The notes under the pieces are model-generated. The model worked only from the letters and a program-made list of their open reading frames with translations. It was not told the DNA's origin and did no database searches. A stretch of DNA of 64,000 nt from DASYKT01 sp035995185 (GTDB lineage: Bacteria > Acidobacteriota > Blastocatellia > Pyrinomonadales > Pyrinomonadaceae). Location: NCBI GenBank assembly GCA_035995185.1, contig DASYKT010000042.1, positions 62,001-126,000 on the forward strand, written 5' to 3'. A program made the translations under genes and the position numbers. Below are positions 45,371 through 54,157 of this stretch, piece after piece; position 1 is the stretch's first letter; each line of letters starts with the position of its first letter.

Positions 45371-45502
45371 AGGTATCGCCGGCGTCCCGCCGGCTGTCGT
45401 GAGTGCGTCCCGCGCTCACGCTCCGGCAAAACGGGCCTATCGGTTGGTCAAAAGTGGCGGCAAGATGCCGCCACGACAGCCGGCGGGACGCCGGCTGTAC
45501 CT
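45371..45502. repeat. Long imperfect inverted repeat between M48 and purA
   Basis: Left arm AGGTATCGCCGGCGTCCCGC and continuing to GGCTGTCGTG. The right arm is its near-complement ending GACGCCGGCTGTACCT. The loop carries two smaller hairpins (GAGTGCGTCCCGCGCTC; GGCGGCAAGATGCCGCC). Confidence 0.8.
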
Positions 45503-45508
45503 TTAAAC

Positions 45509-46828
45509 CTAGCCCGATGTCTTAAACCAATCCGACATCACCGAATCGCGCAGGATAATGGTCTGGTCGCGCTCCGGCCCGGTCGAGATCAGGCCGATCT
45601 CAGTTCCCACCGATTCGGCCAGAAAAGCCACATAAGTGCGGGCTTTTGGCGGCAGGTCTTCGATCCTGGTAACGCCTACGGTGGACGATTTCCAGCCTTC
45701 CAGTGTTTCGTAGGTCGGAATGATACTCTTTAATTCGTGTGAAACGGCGGGAAAATGGTCGACCGCCTTGCCATTGATCTGGTAACCGGTACAGATCTTG
45801 ATCTCGTCCAATTCATCCAGAACGTCCAGTTTCGTCAGGGCGATAGAGTTAAAACCGTTGAGTTCCGCCGCGTAACGGGTGGCTACCGCGTCAAACCAGC
45901 CGCAGCGCCGCGGACGCTTGGTGACGGAGCCGTATTCGTTGCCGCGTTCACGGATAAGATGCGCGATCGGTTCTTCGGCGTCGAGCATTTCGGTCGGGAA
46001 CGGCCCTTCGCCCACGCGCGTGGCGTAGGTCCGGACAATGCCCAGCACTCCGGAGATCTTATGAGGCGGAATTCCCAAGCCCACGGCCGCGCCGCCCGCC
46101 GTCGGGTTTGACGAGGTTACATAAGGATAAGTGCCGTGATCGACATCGAGGAGCGTGGCCTGCGCGCCTTCGCACAAGATCCGCTTGCCGTCCTTTATCG
46201 CCTGCGCCATAAAATGGGTGGTTTCGGTAACGAAAGGGCGCAGCCGTTCGGCCAGCTCGGTCGTTTCCTTTATGATCGGATCGGCTTCGAGCGGATGCTG
46301 CCCGTAAGCTTCGATCACGCGGTTGGCGTCTTCGAGATTACGTTTGACGCGCATCGAAAGAACTTCGGGCACCAGGGCATCCGCCACGCGAATACCGCGC
46401 CGGCCGGCCTTGTCTTCATACGCCGGGCCGATCCCGCGCAGCGTCGTGCCGACTTTTTCGTTGCCCAGCCGTTCTTCGGTCGTATGGTCCAAAACCCGGT
46501 GATAGGGAAGTATCAGGTGCGCCCGGCTGCTGACTTTGAGGCGCTCGGGCGTGATGGAAATGCCCTGGGCGGTCATTTGATCGACCTCTTCGAAAAACGC
46601 CTTCGGATCGATGACCATTCCGTTTCCCAGCACGCAGGTCTTATCTTCGTGGATGATACCGGAAGGCAAAAGCCGTAGAACAAAGGCTTTATCGCCGACA
46701 TAAACCGAATGCCCGGCATTGTGCCCGCCCTGGTAACGCGCCACTATATCAAACCTGTCCGCCAGCAGGTCCACAACTTTGCCTTTTCCTTCGTCGCCCC
46801 ACTGTGCGCCGATAATTACGATTATCAT
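45509..46828 (-). CDS. purA: Adenylosuccinate synthetase
   Basis: 439 residues, standard length. It carries the P-loop-like IIGAQWGDEGKGKVVDLL at the N-terminus, GHNAGHSVYV, the IMP-binding GTTLRGIGPAYEDK-type stretch, and TKRPRRCGWFDAVATRY. It makes adenylosuccinate from IMP and aspartate using GTP, the first committed step to AMP. It is a single leftward gene bracketed by palindromic repeats. Confidence 0.96.
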   Translation of the reverse strand: MIIVIIGAQWGDEGKGKVVDLLADRFDIVARYQGGHNAGHSVYVGDKAFVLRLLPSGIIHEDKTCVLGNGMVIDPKAFFEEVDQMTAQGISITPERLKVSSRAHLILPYHRVLDHTTEERLGNEKVGTTLRGIGPAYEDKAGRRGIRVADALVPEVLSMRVKRNLEDANRVIEAYGQHPLEADPIIKETTELAERLRPFVTETTHFMAQAIKDGKRILCEGAQATLLDVDHGTYPYVTSSNPTAGGAAVGLGIPPHKISGVLGIVRTYATRVGEGPFPTEMLDAEEPIAHLIRERGNEYGSVTKRPRRCGWFDAVATRYAAELNGFNSIALTKLDVLDELDEIKICTGYQINGKAVDHFPAVSHELKSIIPTYETLEGWKSSTVGVTRIEDLPPKARTYVAFLAESVGTEIGLISTGPERDQTIILRDSVMSDWFKTSG

Positions 46829-46868
46829 ATTTAAATTTTGGAATTATCCGATAGATTTTAGCACAATG

Positions 46869-46994
46869 AGGTCAGTACCGCAGAACGCAGTGACCGGCTC
46901 CGAGCGGAGCAAGTTGTGTTTTACCGGAACACAAGATAGCCGGACGCGTTCGCTGCGCTCATTAGCCCTCATTACCGTCCCGGTTCTGACCTCA
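46869..46994. repeat. GTCAGTACC-family inverted element
   Basis: GAGGTCAGTACCGCAGAACG and following CAGTGACCGGCT at the left end, and GTCCCGGTTCTGACCTC at the right. The internal arms are less well matched than at 10964-11069. Confidence 0.75.
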
Positions 46995-47072
46995 TCATAA
47001 TTGCCGTCGTTTTATATTAAATATCGGCTTTGCCCCTAAAGTAAGGTTCAGCCGTAAAGTACAGTTCTGGAT

Positions 47073-47175
47073 TTGTTCGTGTTATTTCGTGTGTGTTCGT
47101 GGTTCCGAGCTTATACCTTGTAAATAAAGCACTTAAGAAGTAACCACGAAATCACACGAAACAACACGAACAACA
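47073..47175. repeat. CACGAA-family hairpin (empty)
   Basis: Left arm ending TTCGTGTGTGTTCGTGGTTC and right arm starting TAACCACGAAATCACACGAA, enclosing about 35 bases. The sequence from 47176 to 47400 has no gene I can support. Confidence 0.85.
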
Positions 47176-47435
47176 TTTTATGTATTTCATTTTAGAGGCA
47201 AGCTTTAAAGATCGCAAAAAACAAACTTCTCCCAAACCCTTCCTACAAAAACGAGCGGCTATCAGCAATAATATTCTCGCGGCATTTCTATTTTGTGGAT
47301 CTCGCCGGTCCCGCCGATCTTTTCAAGCCGCATTTATTAACTTTTGGGTCGTTAGATAAGATTTATAAGATTTCTGTTCCATTTTCGTTCCAGGTGTTCC
47401 AATGTTCCACCCCGTTTCAGGGTGGAACACTTCGC

Positions 47436-47463
47436 GTCGGTCACTGCGTTCTAAGGTACTGAC
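47436..47463. repeat. GTCAGTACC-family fragment inside a gene end
   Basis: TCGGTCACTGCGTTCTAAGG followed by TACTGAC. It supplies the last codons and TAG stop of the acyltransferase gene at 47451. A separate GTTCCACCC/GGGTGGAAC hairpin sits just left (47404-47428). Confidence 0.7.
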
Positions 47464-49217
47464 TTCGTAAAGCTGAGGCCTTTGAGCTTTTTGTAAAGCC
47501 TGATGTGCCAATCGCGTTTCATACAGGGTTTTTCGATCAACAAAAAGTAGATCGCTGAGAGAAACATCACGACCGCCAGCAAAACAAAGATCTGCATCCA
47601 GTAGTAAACGGCGAAATTGCTCTGATACAACCGGTTCGCGGTAAAGCGCCCGACCGCCGAGATCGTTACATAATGGAGCAGATATATTGAATAACACATC
47701 CCGCCGATAAGTGTCAGCCCATTGAGGCTGAATATTTTGTTCCACCACTTGTTGCCGAAGACGATCAGGTAAAACGCCAGGATCATTATCGGCGACGCCA
47801 TCCTGAGCGCGATGTTAGGCGCGTACGAATGATTGACGCAGGTTATCGGCACTAATAACAGCAGGCCTAAAATAAATATCCAGGTATTGCTTAACCGGCC
47901 TAATTTATCGCTGTCGAGCAGGAAGACGTCGCAGAGTAAAATGCCGGCCAAAAAATAATGCAGGTACATCGAGATATTCATTATCCCGACGTGCCAGTAA
48001 AGTTCCTGCAGCCAGCTCAAACCGGCAAACGACAAGATCAATAACAAGTTTACTATTCGCCGGGCGGACTTGTTTCTTAGAAGACACAATCCGCCCACCA
48101 GAAAAGGCGCCAGCAGGTAAAACTGCACCTCCATTTCCAGCGACCAGGTGATCTGATTTATATAAGGAGGCTCGCCGGGAAAGACCAGAAAATGCGCGTA
48201 AAACAGCGAAGAGAACAGCGATACCGTCAGTGTGCCCAAGGGGTATTTGCTGCCGATAACAAAGACCAGCAGGAGAAAGATGACGATGGTCGAAATTACA
48301 TAAGGCGGTTCGAGCCGCGTCAGGCGGCGCAGATAATACGCCCGCAAACGGGGCTTTTTATCGGTCAGGCCCAGTGCGTACCGCATGAAAGGTACTGCCA
48401 GGATGAATCCGCTGATCACGAAAAAAAGCTGGACTCCCTGAAAGCCGAAAATAAAAATGTCCGGGACCTTGGCGAGACTGTCACTCACGGGCGCAAAAGA
48501 AAGCGCCGCGGATTTTTCCTTGATATAGCCGTCGAGATGAAACACCAAAACCATCGCGATCGCCAAAAAGCGGAGGCCGTCAATGACCGGAATAAATTCC
48601 TTTGAGGAAGTCTCGCGCCGGAAAAGACGGATCAGCATTTCCTTGAATTTTACGTGAAATTGTTTGTTGGAAAGCGATCGCCATTCCCTCGCGGTTATTT
48701 CGTAAATTACGAGGTCATCGATCTTACTGTCAGGCAGCGGATGTTCATCCTTGAATTGGCCGGTGAGTTTAAAACCGAACTTTTCAGGAATAGCCCGGCT
48801 GCGTTCATTTGAAGCCGCGGCGCGGATCTCGATGCGGGCGATATTCAGTTCGTCAAAACAATATTCGATCAGCGTACGGGTGCATTCGGTAATTAAACCT
48901 TTACCTTCGTGTTCGGCGCTGATCCAATACCCGATCTCGGCCAGCCTGCTTTCCACGTCCAGCTTTACAAAACCGATACAGCCGATCAATTCTCCTTCAT
49001 AAAAGATCCCGTAACTGGGCGCTTTGTATTTTGAGGTATTGGCAAGATTTTGCCGGATGAAATCACCGGCGTGCCGGGCGTCATAATCATCCACCGCCCA
49101 GAGCATCCACGGCTGCAGATGCGGCAGATTTTCCTTGACCAGACCGGCGAGCACGAGGACATCTTCTTCCTGCAGAGTTCTGAGTTCCAGGTTGTCGTTG
49201 ATCTTAAATTCCGGCAT
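47451..49217 (-). CDS. GNAT acetyltransferase fused to a membrane acyltransferase-3
   Basis: 588 residues. Residues about 1-180 form a RimJ/RimL-type GNAT domain (LIGCIGFVKLD, YWISAEHEGKGL, SNERSRAIPEKFGF). From about 205 an acyltransferase-3 (OafA-like) domain follows, with DGLRFLAIAMVLVFHLDGY and about ten membrane segments. OafA-type enzymes move acyl groups onto surface sugars from the membrane. The pairing with a cytosolic GNAT domain in one chain is unusual. The start lies 5 bases after the glgA stop, so they are cotranscribed. The last codons come from a repeat. Confidence 0.85.
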   Translation of the reverse strand: MPEFKINDNLELRTLQEEDVLVLAGLVKENLPHLQPWMLWAVDDYDARHAGDFIRQNLANTSKYKAPSYGIFYEGELIGCIGFVKLDVESRLAEIGYWISAEHEGKGLITECTRTLIEYCFDELNIARIEIRAAASNERSRAIPEKFGFKLTGQFKDEHPLPDSKIDDLVIYEITAREWRSLSNKQFHVKFKEMLIRLFRRETSSKEFIPVIDGLRFLAIAMVLVFHLDGYIKEKSAALSFAPVSDSLAKVPDIFIFGFQGVQLFFVISGFILAVPFMRYALGLTDKKPRLRAYYLRRLTRLEPPYVISTIVIFLLLVFVIGSKYPLGTLTVSLFSSLFYAHFLVFPGEPPYINQITWSLEMEVQFYLLAPFLVGGLCLLRNKSARRIVNLLLILSFAGLSWLQELYWHVGIMNISMYLHYFLAGILLCDVFLLDSDKLGRLSNTWIFILGLLLLVPITCVNHSYAPNIALRMASPIMILAFYLIVFGNKWWNKIFSLNGLTLIGGMCYSIYLLHYVTISAVGRFTANRLYQSNFAVYYWMQIFVLLAVVMFLSAIYFLLIEKPCMKRDWHIRLYKKLKGLSFTKSVP

Positions 49218-49222
49218 TAAAT

Positions 49223-50644
49223 TTAGTTGAGAGTCGTCTGGTACATCTGGATATATTTGCGCGCGGCATTTTCCCAGGAGTTATCGACCCGCATGCCGTT
49301 GGATTGAATTTTTCGCCATAGATCGGTATCGGCGTAGGCAAAGAGAGCTTCGTAGACTTTTTCGATCAGGCTATTGGCGTTGTACTGATCGAATTTAAAT
49401 CCGTTGCCGGTGCGGCGAATGAGGTTAAAATTTTCCACCGTGTCGTCCAGCCCGCCGACCGCGCGGACCACCGGCACCGTTCCGTAACGCAGGGAATACA
49501 TCTGATTCAAACCGCACGGTTCGAATTTCGAAGGCATCAGGAAGATGTCCGCGCCGGCTTCGATCAGGTGCGCTAAGGGCTCGCTGTAGCCTTTATAGAC
49601 CCCGACCTGATCGGGGGCGTAATCGCGCATCTTTTGCAGGAAATTTTCGTACGACTTTTCGCCCGAGCCAAGCGCGATGAAGTATGCGCCGGTGGAAAGG
49701 ATCTCGCCCGCCGCTTGTTGGATAAGTTCAAAGCCCTTTTGCGAAGTAAGGCGGGTGACGACGCCGAAGATCGGCTTGTCTAATTCAACCGGCAGGCTGA
49801 ATTTTTCCAACAGCGCCTGTTTGCACATCCGTTTTCCGGTCAGATCGCCGGCGTGAAAATGCGCCGGAAGCTCGCTGTCGGTCGCCGGATTCCACACTTC
49901 GTAATCGACGCCGTTGGTGATGCCGAGCAGGCGGTTGGCGCGCTCGCGCAAAAGCCAGTCGAGGCCGTAACCGTGTTCGCGGTCGCGAATTTCAAAACTG
50001 TAGCGGCTGGAAACTGTCGAGAGCATGTCGCTGACCGCCAGGCCCGCTTTGAGCGCGGAGGCATTGCCGTTAAAGAGAAACGAATTGGTCGAGAAGGTGT
50101 CGCCAAAACCAAGCTGCCAAAGCTCGCTCGGCGAAAAGACGCCCTGGTAAGCCATGTTGTGAATGGAAAAAACCGTGTGGGTGTTATAGAAAAACCTGTC
50201 CCAGTAGCGGCGCGTGGCGATCTCGACCGCGGCAAACCCGGTGTGCCAGTCGTTGAGGTGGACGATATTAAAAGGCTCGCCCAGCCGGTGCATCAGGTCG
50301 ATGGCGGCGCGGCAGAAAAACGCAAAGCGCAGGTGGTCTTCGCTAAAGCCGTAGATGGAATCGCGGTCGAAAAATTCCGGCGCGTCGATCAGGTAAGTGG
50401 GCGCGTCGCCCGCCTGGCTGTAAAAGACCTTGACGAGCTTTTTGCCGCCCCGCCAATCCACATAGAGATCGTCGATCACCGGCCCGGCCAGCAGTTCGCG
50501 CTTTGTCTGGCGGTAAAGCGGCGTGATCAGCGTCGCCGACACACCTTCGCGCCGCAGCGCCTTGGGCAACGCGCCGGCAACGTCCGCCAGACCGCCGGTC
50601 TTGGCGTAGGGTACCGCTTCTGAGGATAGAAGAGCGACTCGCAT
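49223..50644 (-). CDS. glgA: Glycogen synthase (ADP-glucose type)
   Basis: 473 residues, the normal bacterial length. The ADP-glucose binding motif YAKTGGLADVAGALP lies near the N-terminus, with HLNDWHTGFAA, TSQKGFELI and the C-terminal FEPCGLNQMYSLRYGTVPVVR carrying the catalytic/phosphate-binding Glu region. It extends alpha-1,4-glucan chains from ADP-glucose in the cytosol. It is the first gene of a leftward pair with the GNAT-acyltransferase fusion. No other glg gene is in the window. Confidence 0.95.
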   Translation of the reverse strand: MRVALLSSEAVPYAKTGGLADVAGALPKALRREGVSATLITPLYRQTKRELLAGPVIDDLYVDWRGGKKLVKVFYSQAGDAPTYLIDAPEFFDRDSIYGFSEDHLRFAFFCRAAIDLMHRLGEPFNIVHLNDWHTGFAAVEIATRRYWDRFFYNTHTVFSIHNMAYQGVFSPSELWQLGFGDTFSTNSFLFNGNASALKAGLAVSDMLSTVSSRYSFEIRDREHGYGLDWLLRERANRLLGITNGVDYEVWNPATDSELPAHFHAGDLTGKRMCKQALLEKFSLPVELDKPIFGVVTRLTSQKGFELIQQAAGEILSTGAYFIALGSGEKSYENFLQKMRDYAPDQVGVYKGYSEPLAHLIEAGADIFLMPSKFEPCGLNQMYSLRYGTVPVVRAVGGLDDTVENFNLIRRTGNGFKFDQYNANSLIEKVYEALFAYADTDLWRKIQSNGMRVDNSWENAARKYIQMYQTTLN

Positions 50645-50871
50645 GTTAAAGAGATAATTGAAGCAAGGTTTATTTTAACTGCCTTCTGCTATGCCGTCTA
50701 TTTTACAAGACTTAATTTACTGAGAGCTGAGAGATCCGATCTGTGATCTGTAATCTATCAGTTATTATCTATTTCGAAGGGAAATACCGTATCTTCTTGA
50801 CTTTTATTGTCATTTCAAATACTTTTCAGGCACTTTCTTTTCTTCCATCCATCTTACAAAAAGGAGACTCC

Positions 50872-51585
50872 ATGAATTCGGTGGTAGAGCAATTGAGATC
50901 AAGCGTCGCGGAAATAGATGAAAAAGTTCTCTCCGGTGAGGACGTTCATATCAATATGTACCGGGGCGAAGATCTTCCCACGGCATTTAAGACGACGGTC
51001 GATACGCCAATGCTCAGGGAAGTCCGTGAAGAAGAAGCTTTGACGGCGGACGCGGACGCTCACAAAAATGTTTTTGATATAGACGTAGACAAGCTTGGTG
51101 ATATTTCCGATGAAGAGATCGTCGAGATAGTAAATGCCGCCGGCTTAGTCTCTCAGGCCGGAGCGGCCGGAGACGATGTCCCGACCGCCAAAATAACTTA
51201 TGTCGTTTCCAGAAAAGAATGGATGGTAGTAGAAGATTGTTCCTACCGGTTTGGAAAATGGACCCTGACCGCGCCAAAAGATTCTTTCACTGACCTGGCC
51301 AGCGTTCCGCGTTTTCTTTGGCCGATGGTTTCCTCATTTGAGCTGTCTATCGAAGCCCCTTTATTTCATGATTTGCTGTATCGCTGCGGCGGCGATCTGC
51401 CGGCCGGCCAGATGGAGCCTCTGGAAGACCCGAAACACATGTTCCTACGCAAAGATGCCGACGATCTTTTTTACGAACTGATGGAAAAAAGGCAGATAGC
51501 AAAGTGGAAACGCGACGTCGCCTATCGCGCCGTGCGAATGTTCGGAGGGCACCGCTGGAACAAAAAAGCAGCTGATTTTAGCTAG
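50872..51585 (+). CDS. DUF1353 family protein
   Basis: 237 residues from the ATG at 50872, behind AAGGAG (an upstream in-frame start at 50743 has no such site). The N-terminal about 105 residues are acidic and low in known features. The second half matches DUF1353 (SFTDLASVPRFLWP, APLFHDLLYR and RWKRDV-like WKRDVAYRAVRMFGG). DUF1353 members are often phage-associated and of unknown function. No phage gene is near, and the acidic extension is not typical. Confidence 0.8.
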   Translation: MNSVVEQLRSSVAEIDEKVLSGEDVHINMYRGEDLPTAFKTTVDTPMLREVREEEALTADADAHKNVFDIDVDKLGDISDEEIVEIVNAAGLVSQAGAAGDDVPTAKITYVVSRKEWMVVEDCSYRFGKWTLTAPKDSFTDLASVPRFLWPMVSSFELSIEAPLFHDLLYRCGGDLPAGQMEPLEDPKHMFLRKDADDLFYELMEKRQIAKWKRDVAYRAVRMFGGHRWNKKAADFS

Positions 51586-51606
51586 AGTAGCGGTAATGTT
51601 AAAAAG

Positions 51607-51631
51607 AAAAGGGCAGGTTTACCTGCCCTTT
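51607..51631. terminator. Bidirectional terminator between DUF1353 and rho
   Basis: AAAGGGCAGG-TTTA-CCTGCCCTTT. The leftward reading ends in TTCTTTTT, which suits rho, and the rightward reading is followed by AATATTTCG. A small GCAGACTAAAGTCTGC palindrome follows at 51667. Confidence 0.75.
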
Positions 51632-51704
51632 AATATTTCGAACGCTAAGCGCCCATTTGTTGGCGTTGCAGACTAAAGTCTGCGCTCCCAGGATGCGCTC
51701 CCGA

Positions 51705-53183
51705 TTAGGTCTGCATACTTGCCAGGAAGTCCGCGTTGGCCTTGCTCTTGGAGAGACGTTCCAACACAACTTCCATTTGCTCGACCGGCGAGAGGGGGTT
51801 GAGGACGCGGCGCATCACCCAGATGCGGTTTAAGTCTTCCTTCTCGATCAGCAGTTCTTCCTTACGGGTGCCGGAGCGCTGGATGTCGATCGCCGGGAAG
51901 AGACGTTTGTCACTCAGCCTGCGGTCGAGATGAATTTCCGAGTTACCCGTTCCCTTGAACTCTTCGAAGATAACATCGTCCATACGCGAACCGGTGTCGA
52001 TCAGCGCGGTGGCGATGATCGTCAAGCTTCCGCCTTCTTCGATGTTACGCGCGGCGCCGAAAAATCGTTTCGGGCGCTGGAGCGCGTTTGAATCGATACC
52101 GCCGGAAAGGATCTTGCCCGACGGAGGCACGACCGCGTTATGCGCGCGCGCCAGGCGGGTGATCGAATCGAGCAGGATAACGACGTCGCGTTTGTGTTCG
52201 ACCAGGCGTTTTGCTTTTTCGATGACCATGTCCGCGACCTGCACGTGGCGGGTCGGCGGCTCGTCAAAGGTCGAGCTGATAACTTCGCCGTTGACGCTGC
52301 GCTGCATGTCGGTAACTTCTTCCGGGCGCTCGTCGATGAGCAGCACGATCAGCGTTACTTCCGGATGATTGGTCGTGACTGAATTGGCGATGGTCTGCAG
52401 CAGCATCGTTTTACCGGTGCGCGGCGGGGCCACGATCAGGGCGCGCTGGCCTTTGCCGATGGGCGTGACCAGGTCGATCACACGGGCCGAGATATTATCC
52501 GGGCCGATCTCCATCGTCAGGCGTTCGTCCGGATAGAGCGGCGTCAAATTGTCGAAAAATACTTTTTCACGCGAAGATTCCGGAGATTCAAAGTTGATCG
52601 CTTCGACCTTGATCAGCGCAAAATAACGCTCGCCTTCCTTGGGTGGACGGATCTGGCCGCTGATGGTATCGCCGGTGCGCAGGTCAAACTTGCGGATCTG
52701 CGAAGGGCTGACATAGATGTCGTCCGGCCCCGGCAGATAGTTAGATTCCGGCGCGCGCAGAAAACCAAAGCCATCGGGCAAGGTTTCCAGCACACCTTCG
52801 GAAAAGATCAATCCGCTTTTTTCCGTTTGCGCGGCGAGGACCTTGAAGATCAACTCCTGCTTTCTCATGCCCGAAGCGCCCAGGATGTTGTAATCCTTGG
52901 CGACGTGCGTGAGGTCGGAAATAGACATTTCCTTGAGGACCGCGAGATCGAAATTGGAACCGTTGCCCGAGGGCGGAACAGATCTTACAGTTTCTTCTTC
53001 TGCTGCTTCTTCTGCTTCGTCTTCGCCGGCATCGATTTCCTCGATCTCTCCGGCCTCTTCAAGCTCTTCGACTTCTTCAAGCGGAGTGTCTTCTATTTTT
53101 TCTTTTACTTCATCGGCAGCAGCACCGTTCTTTTTTTCATCAGTGCTTCCGCTGCCTTTCTTTTTAGTTACTTTAGTTGGCAT
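51705..53183 (-). CDS. rho: Transcription termination factor Rho
   Basis: 492 residues, longer than the usual 420 because of an acidic, Lys-rich N-terminal tail of about 75 residues. Then come the Rho N-terminal helix domain (LTHVAKDYNILGASGMRKQELIF-type), the cold-shock RNA-binding domain (GFGFLRAPESNYLPGPDDIYVS-type), Walker A APPRTGKT near residue 253, Walker B VVILLDSITRLARA, and GGSLTIIATALIDTG. It unwinds RNA-DNA hybrids as a hexamer to end transcription. The long leader may hold autoregulatory sequence, not shown here. Confidence 0.95.
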   Translation of the reverse strand: MPTKVTKKKGSGSTDEKKNGAAADEVKEKIEDTPLEEVEELEEAGEIEEIDAGEDEAEEAAEEETVRSVPPSGNGSNFDLAVLKEMSISDLTHVAKDYNILGASGMRKQELIFKVLAAQTEKSGLIFSEGVLETLPDGFGFLRAPESNYLPGPDDIYVSPSQIRKFDLRTGDTISGQIRPPKEGERYFALIKVEAINFESPESSREKVFFDNLTPLYPDERLTMEIGPDNISARVIDLVTPIGKGQRALIVAPPRTGKTMLLQTIANSVTTNHPEVTLIVLLIDERPEEVTDMQRSVNGEVISSTFDEPPTRHVQVADMVIEKAKRLVEHKRDVVILLDSITRLARAHNAVVPPSGKILSGGIDSNALQRPKRFFGAARNIEEGGSLTIIATALIDTGSRMDDVIFEEFKGTGNSEIHLDRRLSDKRLFPAIDIQRSGTRKEELLIEKEDLNRIWVMRRVLNPLSPVEQMEVVLERLSKSKANADFLASMQT

Positions 53184-53496
53184 TTTATTTATCCTTAACA
53201 GCTTTCCTTTAGCTGCGTTGCATGTACTCTTAGATTTGTCAGGATTTATTTAATATTGGAAAAAACTTATATCTCGATAATGTTATGGATTAATGTTCCG
53301 GCGGCGAATTTGTGACCTAACGCAATATCGGTGTTGCCCGATCTAAAGTCATAAGTTGTCACGGAGAAACAAGTTGGAAAGTACAGCCAAGGCGTTTCCG
53401 AACTAAACCCTAGAGCTTTTTACCCCTGAGTTCTTAATGAGATAGTGAATTATCTCTCAAAGTTGTCCGAGAAATCAACCCCAAATCTTTACTTTT
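53184..53496. other. Spacer between rho and engB
   Basis: No gene or repeat family member seen. It should carry the leftward rho promoter and leader, and the 3' end of engB, with no clear terminator. Confidence 0.4.
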
Positions 53497-54069
53497 TCAT
53501 AATTTCTCTTCGATTTCCCGCCAAACCTCGTCGCGGCCATGTCCTTTAGACGACGAATAAGCGATAACTTTGCTTAAAGGCATCTCTTTCCGAATGACTT
53601 GCAAATTCTTATGCAATTCATTGCGGGATAGTTTGTCCGATTTCGTGGCGATCACGAGCCGCGGTCTTTGATGAAAAACGAGCCATTCCTGCAACTGCAG
53701 GTCAAGTTCAGTAGGAGGATGCCGCGAATCTACTAATTGTATTGATAACACAAGTTGGGGCCGCAAGGCAAGATATTCCTCGGCCATCTTGCCCCAATCC
53801 TTTCGCATCATCTTGGAAACCTTGGCATAACCGTAACCCGGCAGATCGGCGAAATAAAACGCTTCGTTGATCAGAAAAAAGTTGATGCTTTGCGTTCTGC
53901 CGGGGGTATTCGAAGTGCGCGCCAGGCCTTTTACCTTCAAAAGGGAATTGAGCAAACTGGATTTTCCGACATTCGAACGGCCGAGAAAAGATATTTCGGG
54001 TTTGTGGTCGGTTACCCAATGACTTTCTTCAAAAGCGCTCTTTACGAATGTAGCTGAGGAAATTTTCAT
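53497..54069 (-). CDS. engB: Ribosome biogenesis GTPase EngB/YsxC/YihA
   Basis: 190 residues, the normal size. It has G1 GRSNVGKSSLLN (about 30-41), G2 TSNTPGRT, G3 DLPGYG, G4 TKSDKL and G5 YSSSKG. It acts in late assembly of the 50S subunit. It begins FVKSAFEESHWV as in the family. A 23-bp perfect inverted repeat separates it from the upstream gene at 54158. Confidence 0.94.
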   Translation of the reverse strand: MKISSATFVKSAFEESHWVTDHKPEISFLGRSNVGKSSLLNSLLKVKGLARTSNTPGRTQSINFFLINEAFYFADLPGYGYAKVSKMMRKDWGKMAEEYLALRPQLVLSIQLVDSRHPPTELDLQLQEWLVFHQRPRLVIATKSDKLSRNELHKNLQVIRKEMPLSKVIAYSSSKGHGRDEVWREIEEKL

Positions 54070-54073
54070 ACGA

Positions 54074-54152
54074 AATGAATAACGGTGAGTGATTAGCGAT
54101 TAATGATTAATATAAACCATTTATCAGAACTAATCACTCACCGTTATTCATT
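54074..54152. repeat. Perfect 23-bp inverted repeat with 7-base periodicity
   Basis: Left arm AATGAATAACGGTGAGTGAT followed by TAG (54074-54096); the right arm at 54130-54152 is the exact complement. The sequence inside continues the 7-base pattern (GAGTGAT, TAGCGAT, TAATGAT). It touches the ends of both neighbouring genes. Confidence 0.85.
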
Positions 54153-54157
54153 AATAA

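Noticed and set aside
47318..47332. Tiny reading frame near 47260-47332 beginning MRLEKIGG
   Set aside because: Only 23 codons, no conserved context; could be a gene remnant but cannot be supported.
47323..47748. 141-codon leftward open frame
   Set aside because: It is antiparallel-frame shadow of the membrane acyltransferase end plus repeat sequence.
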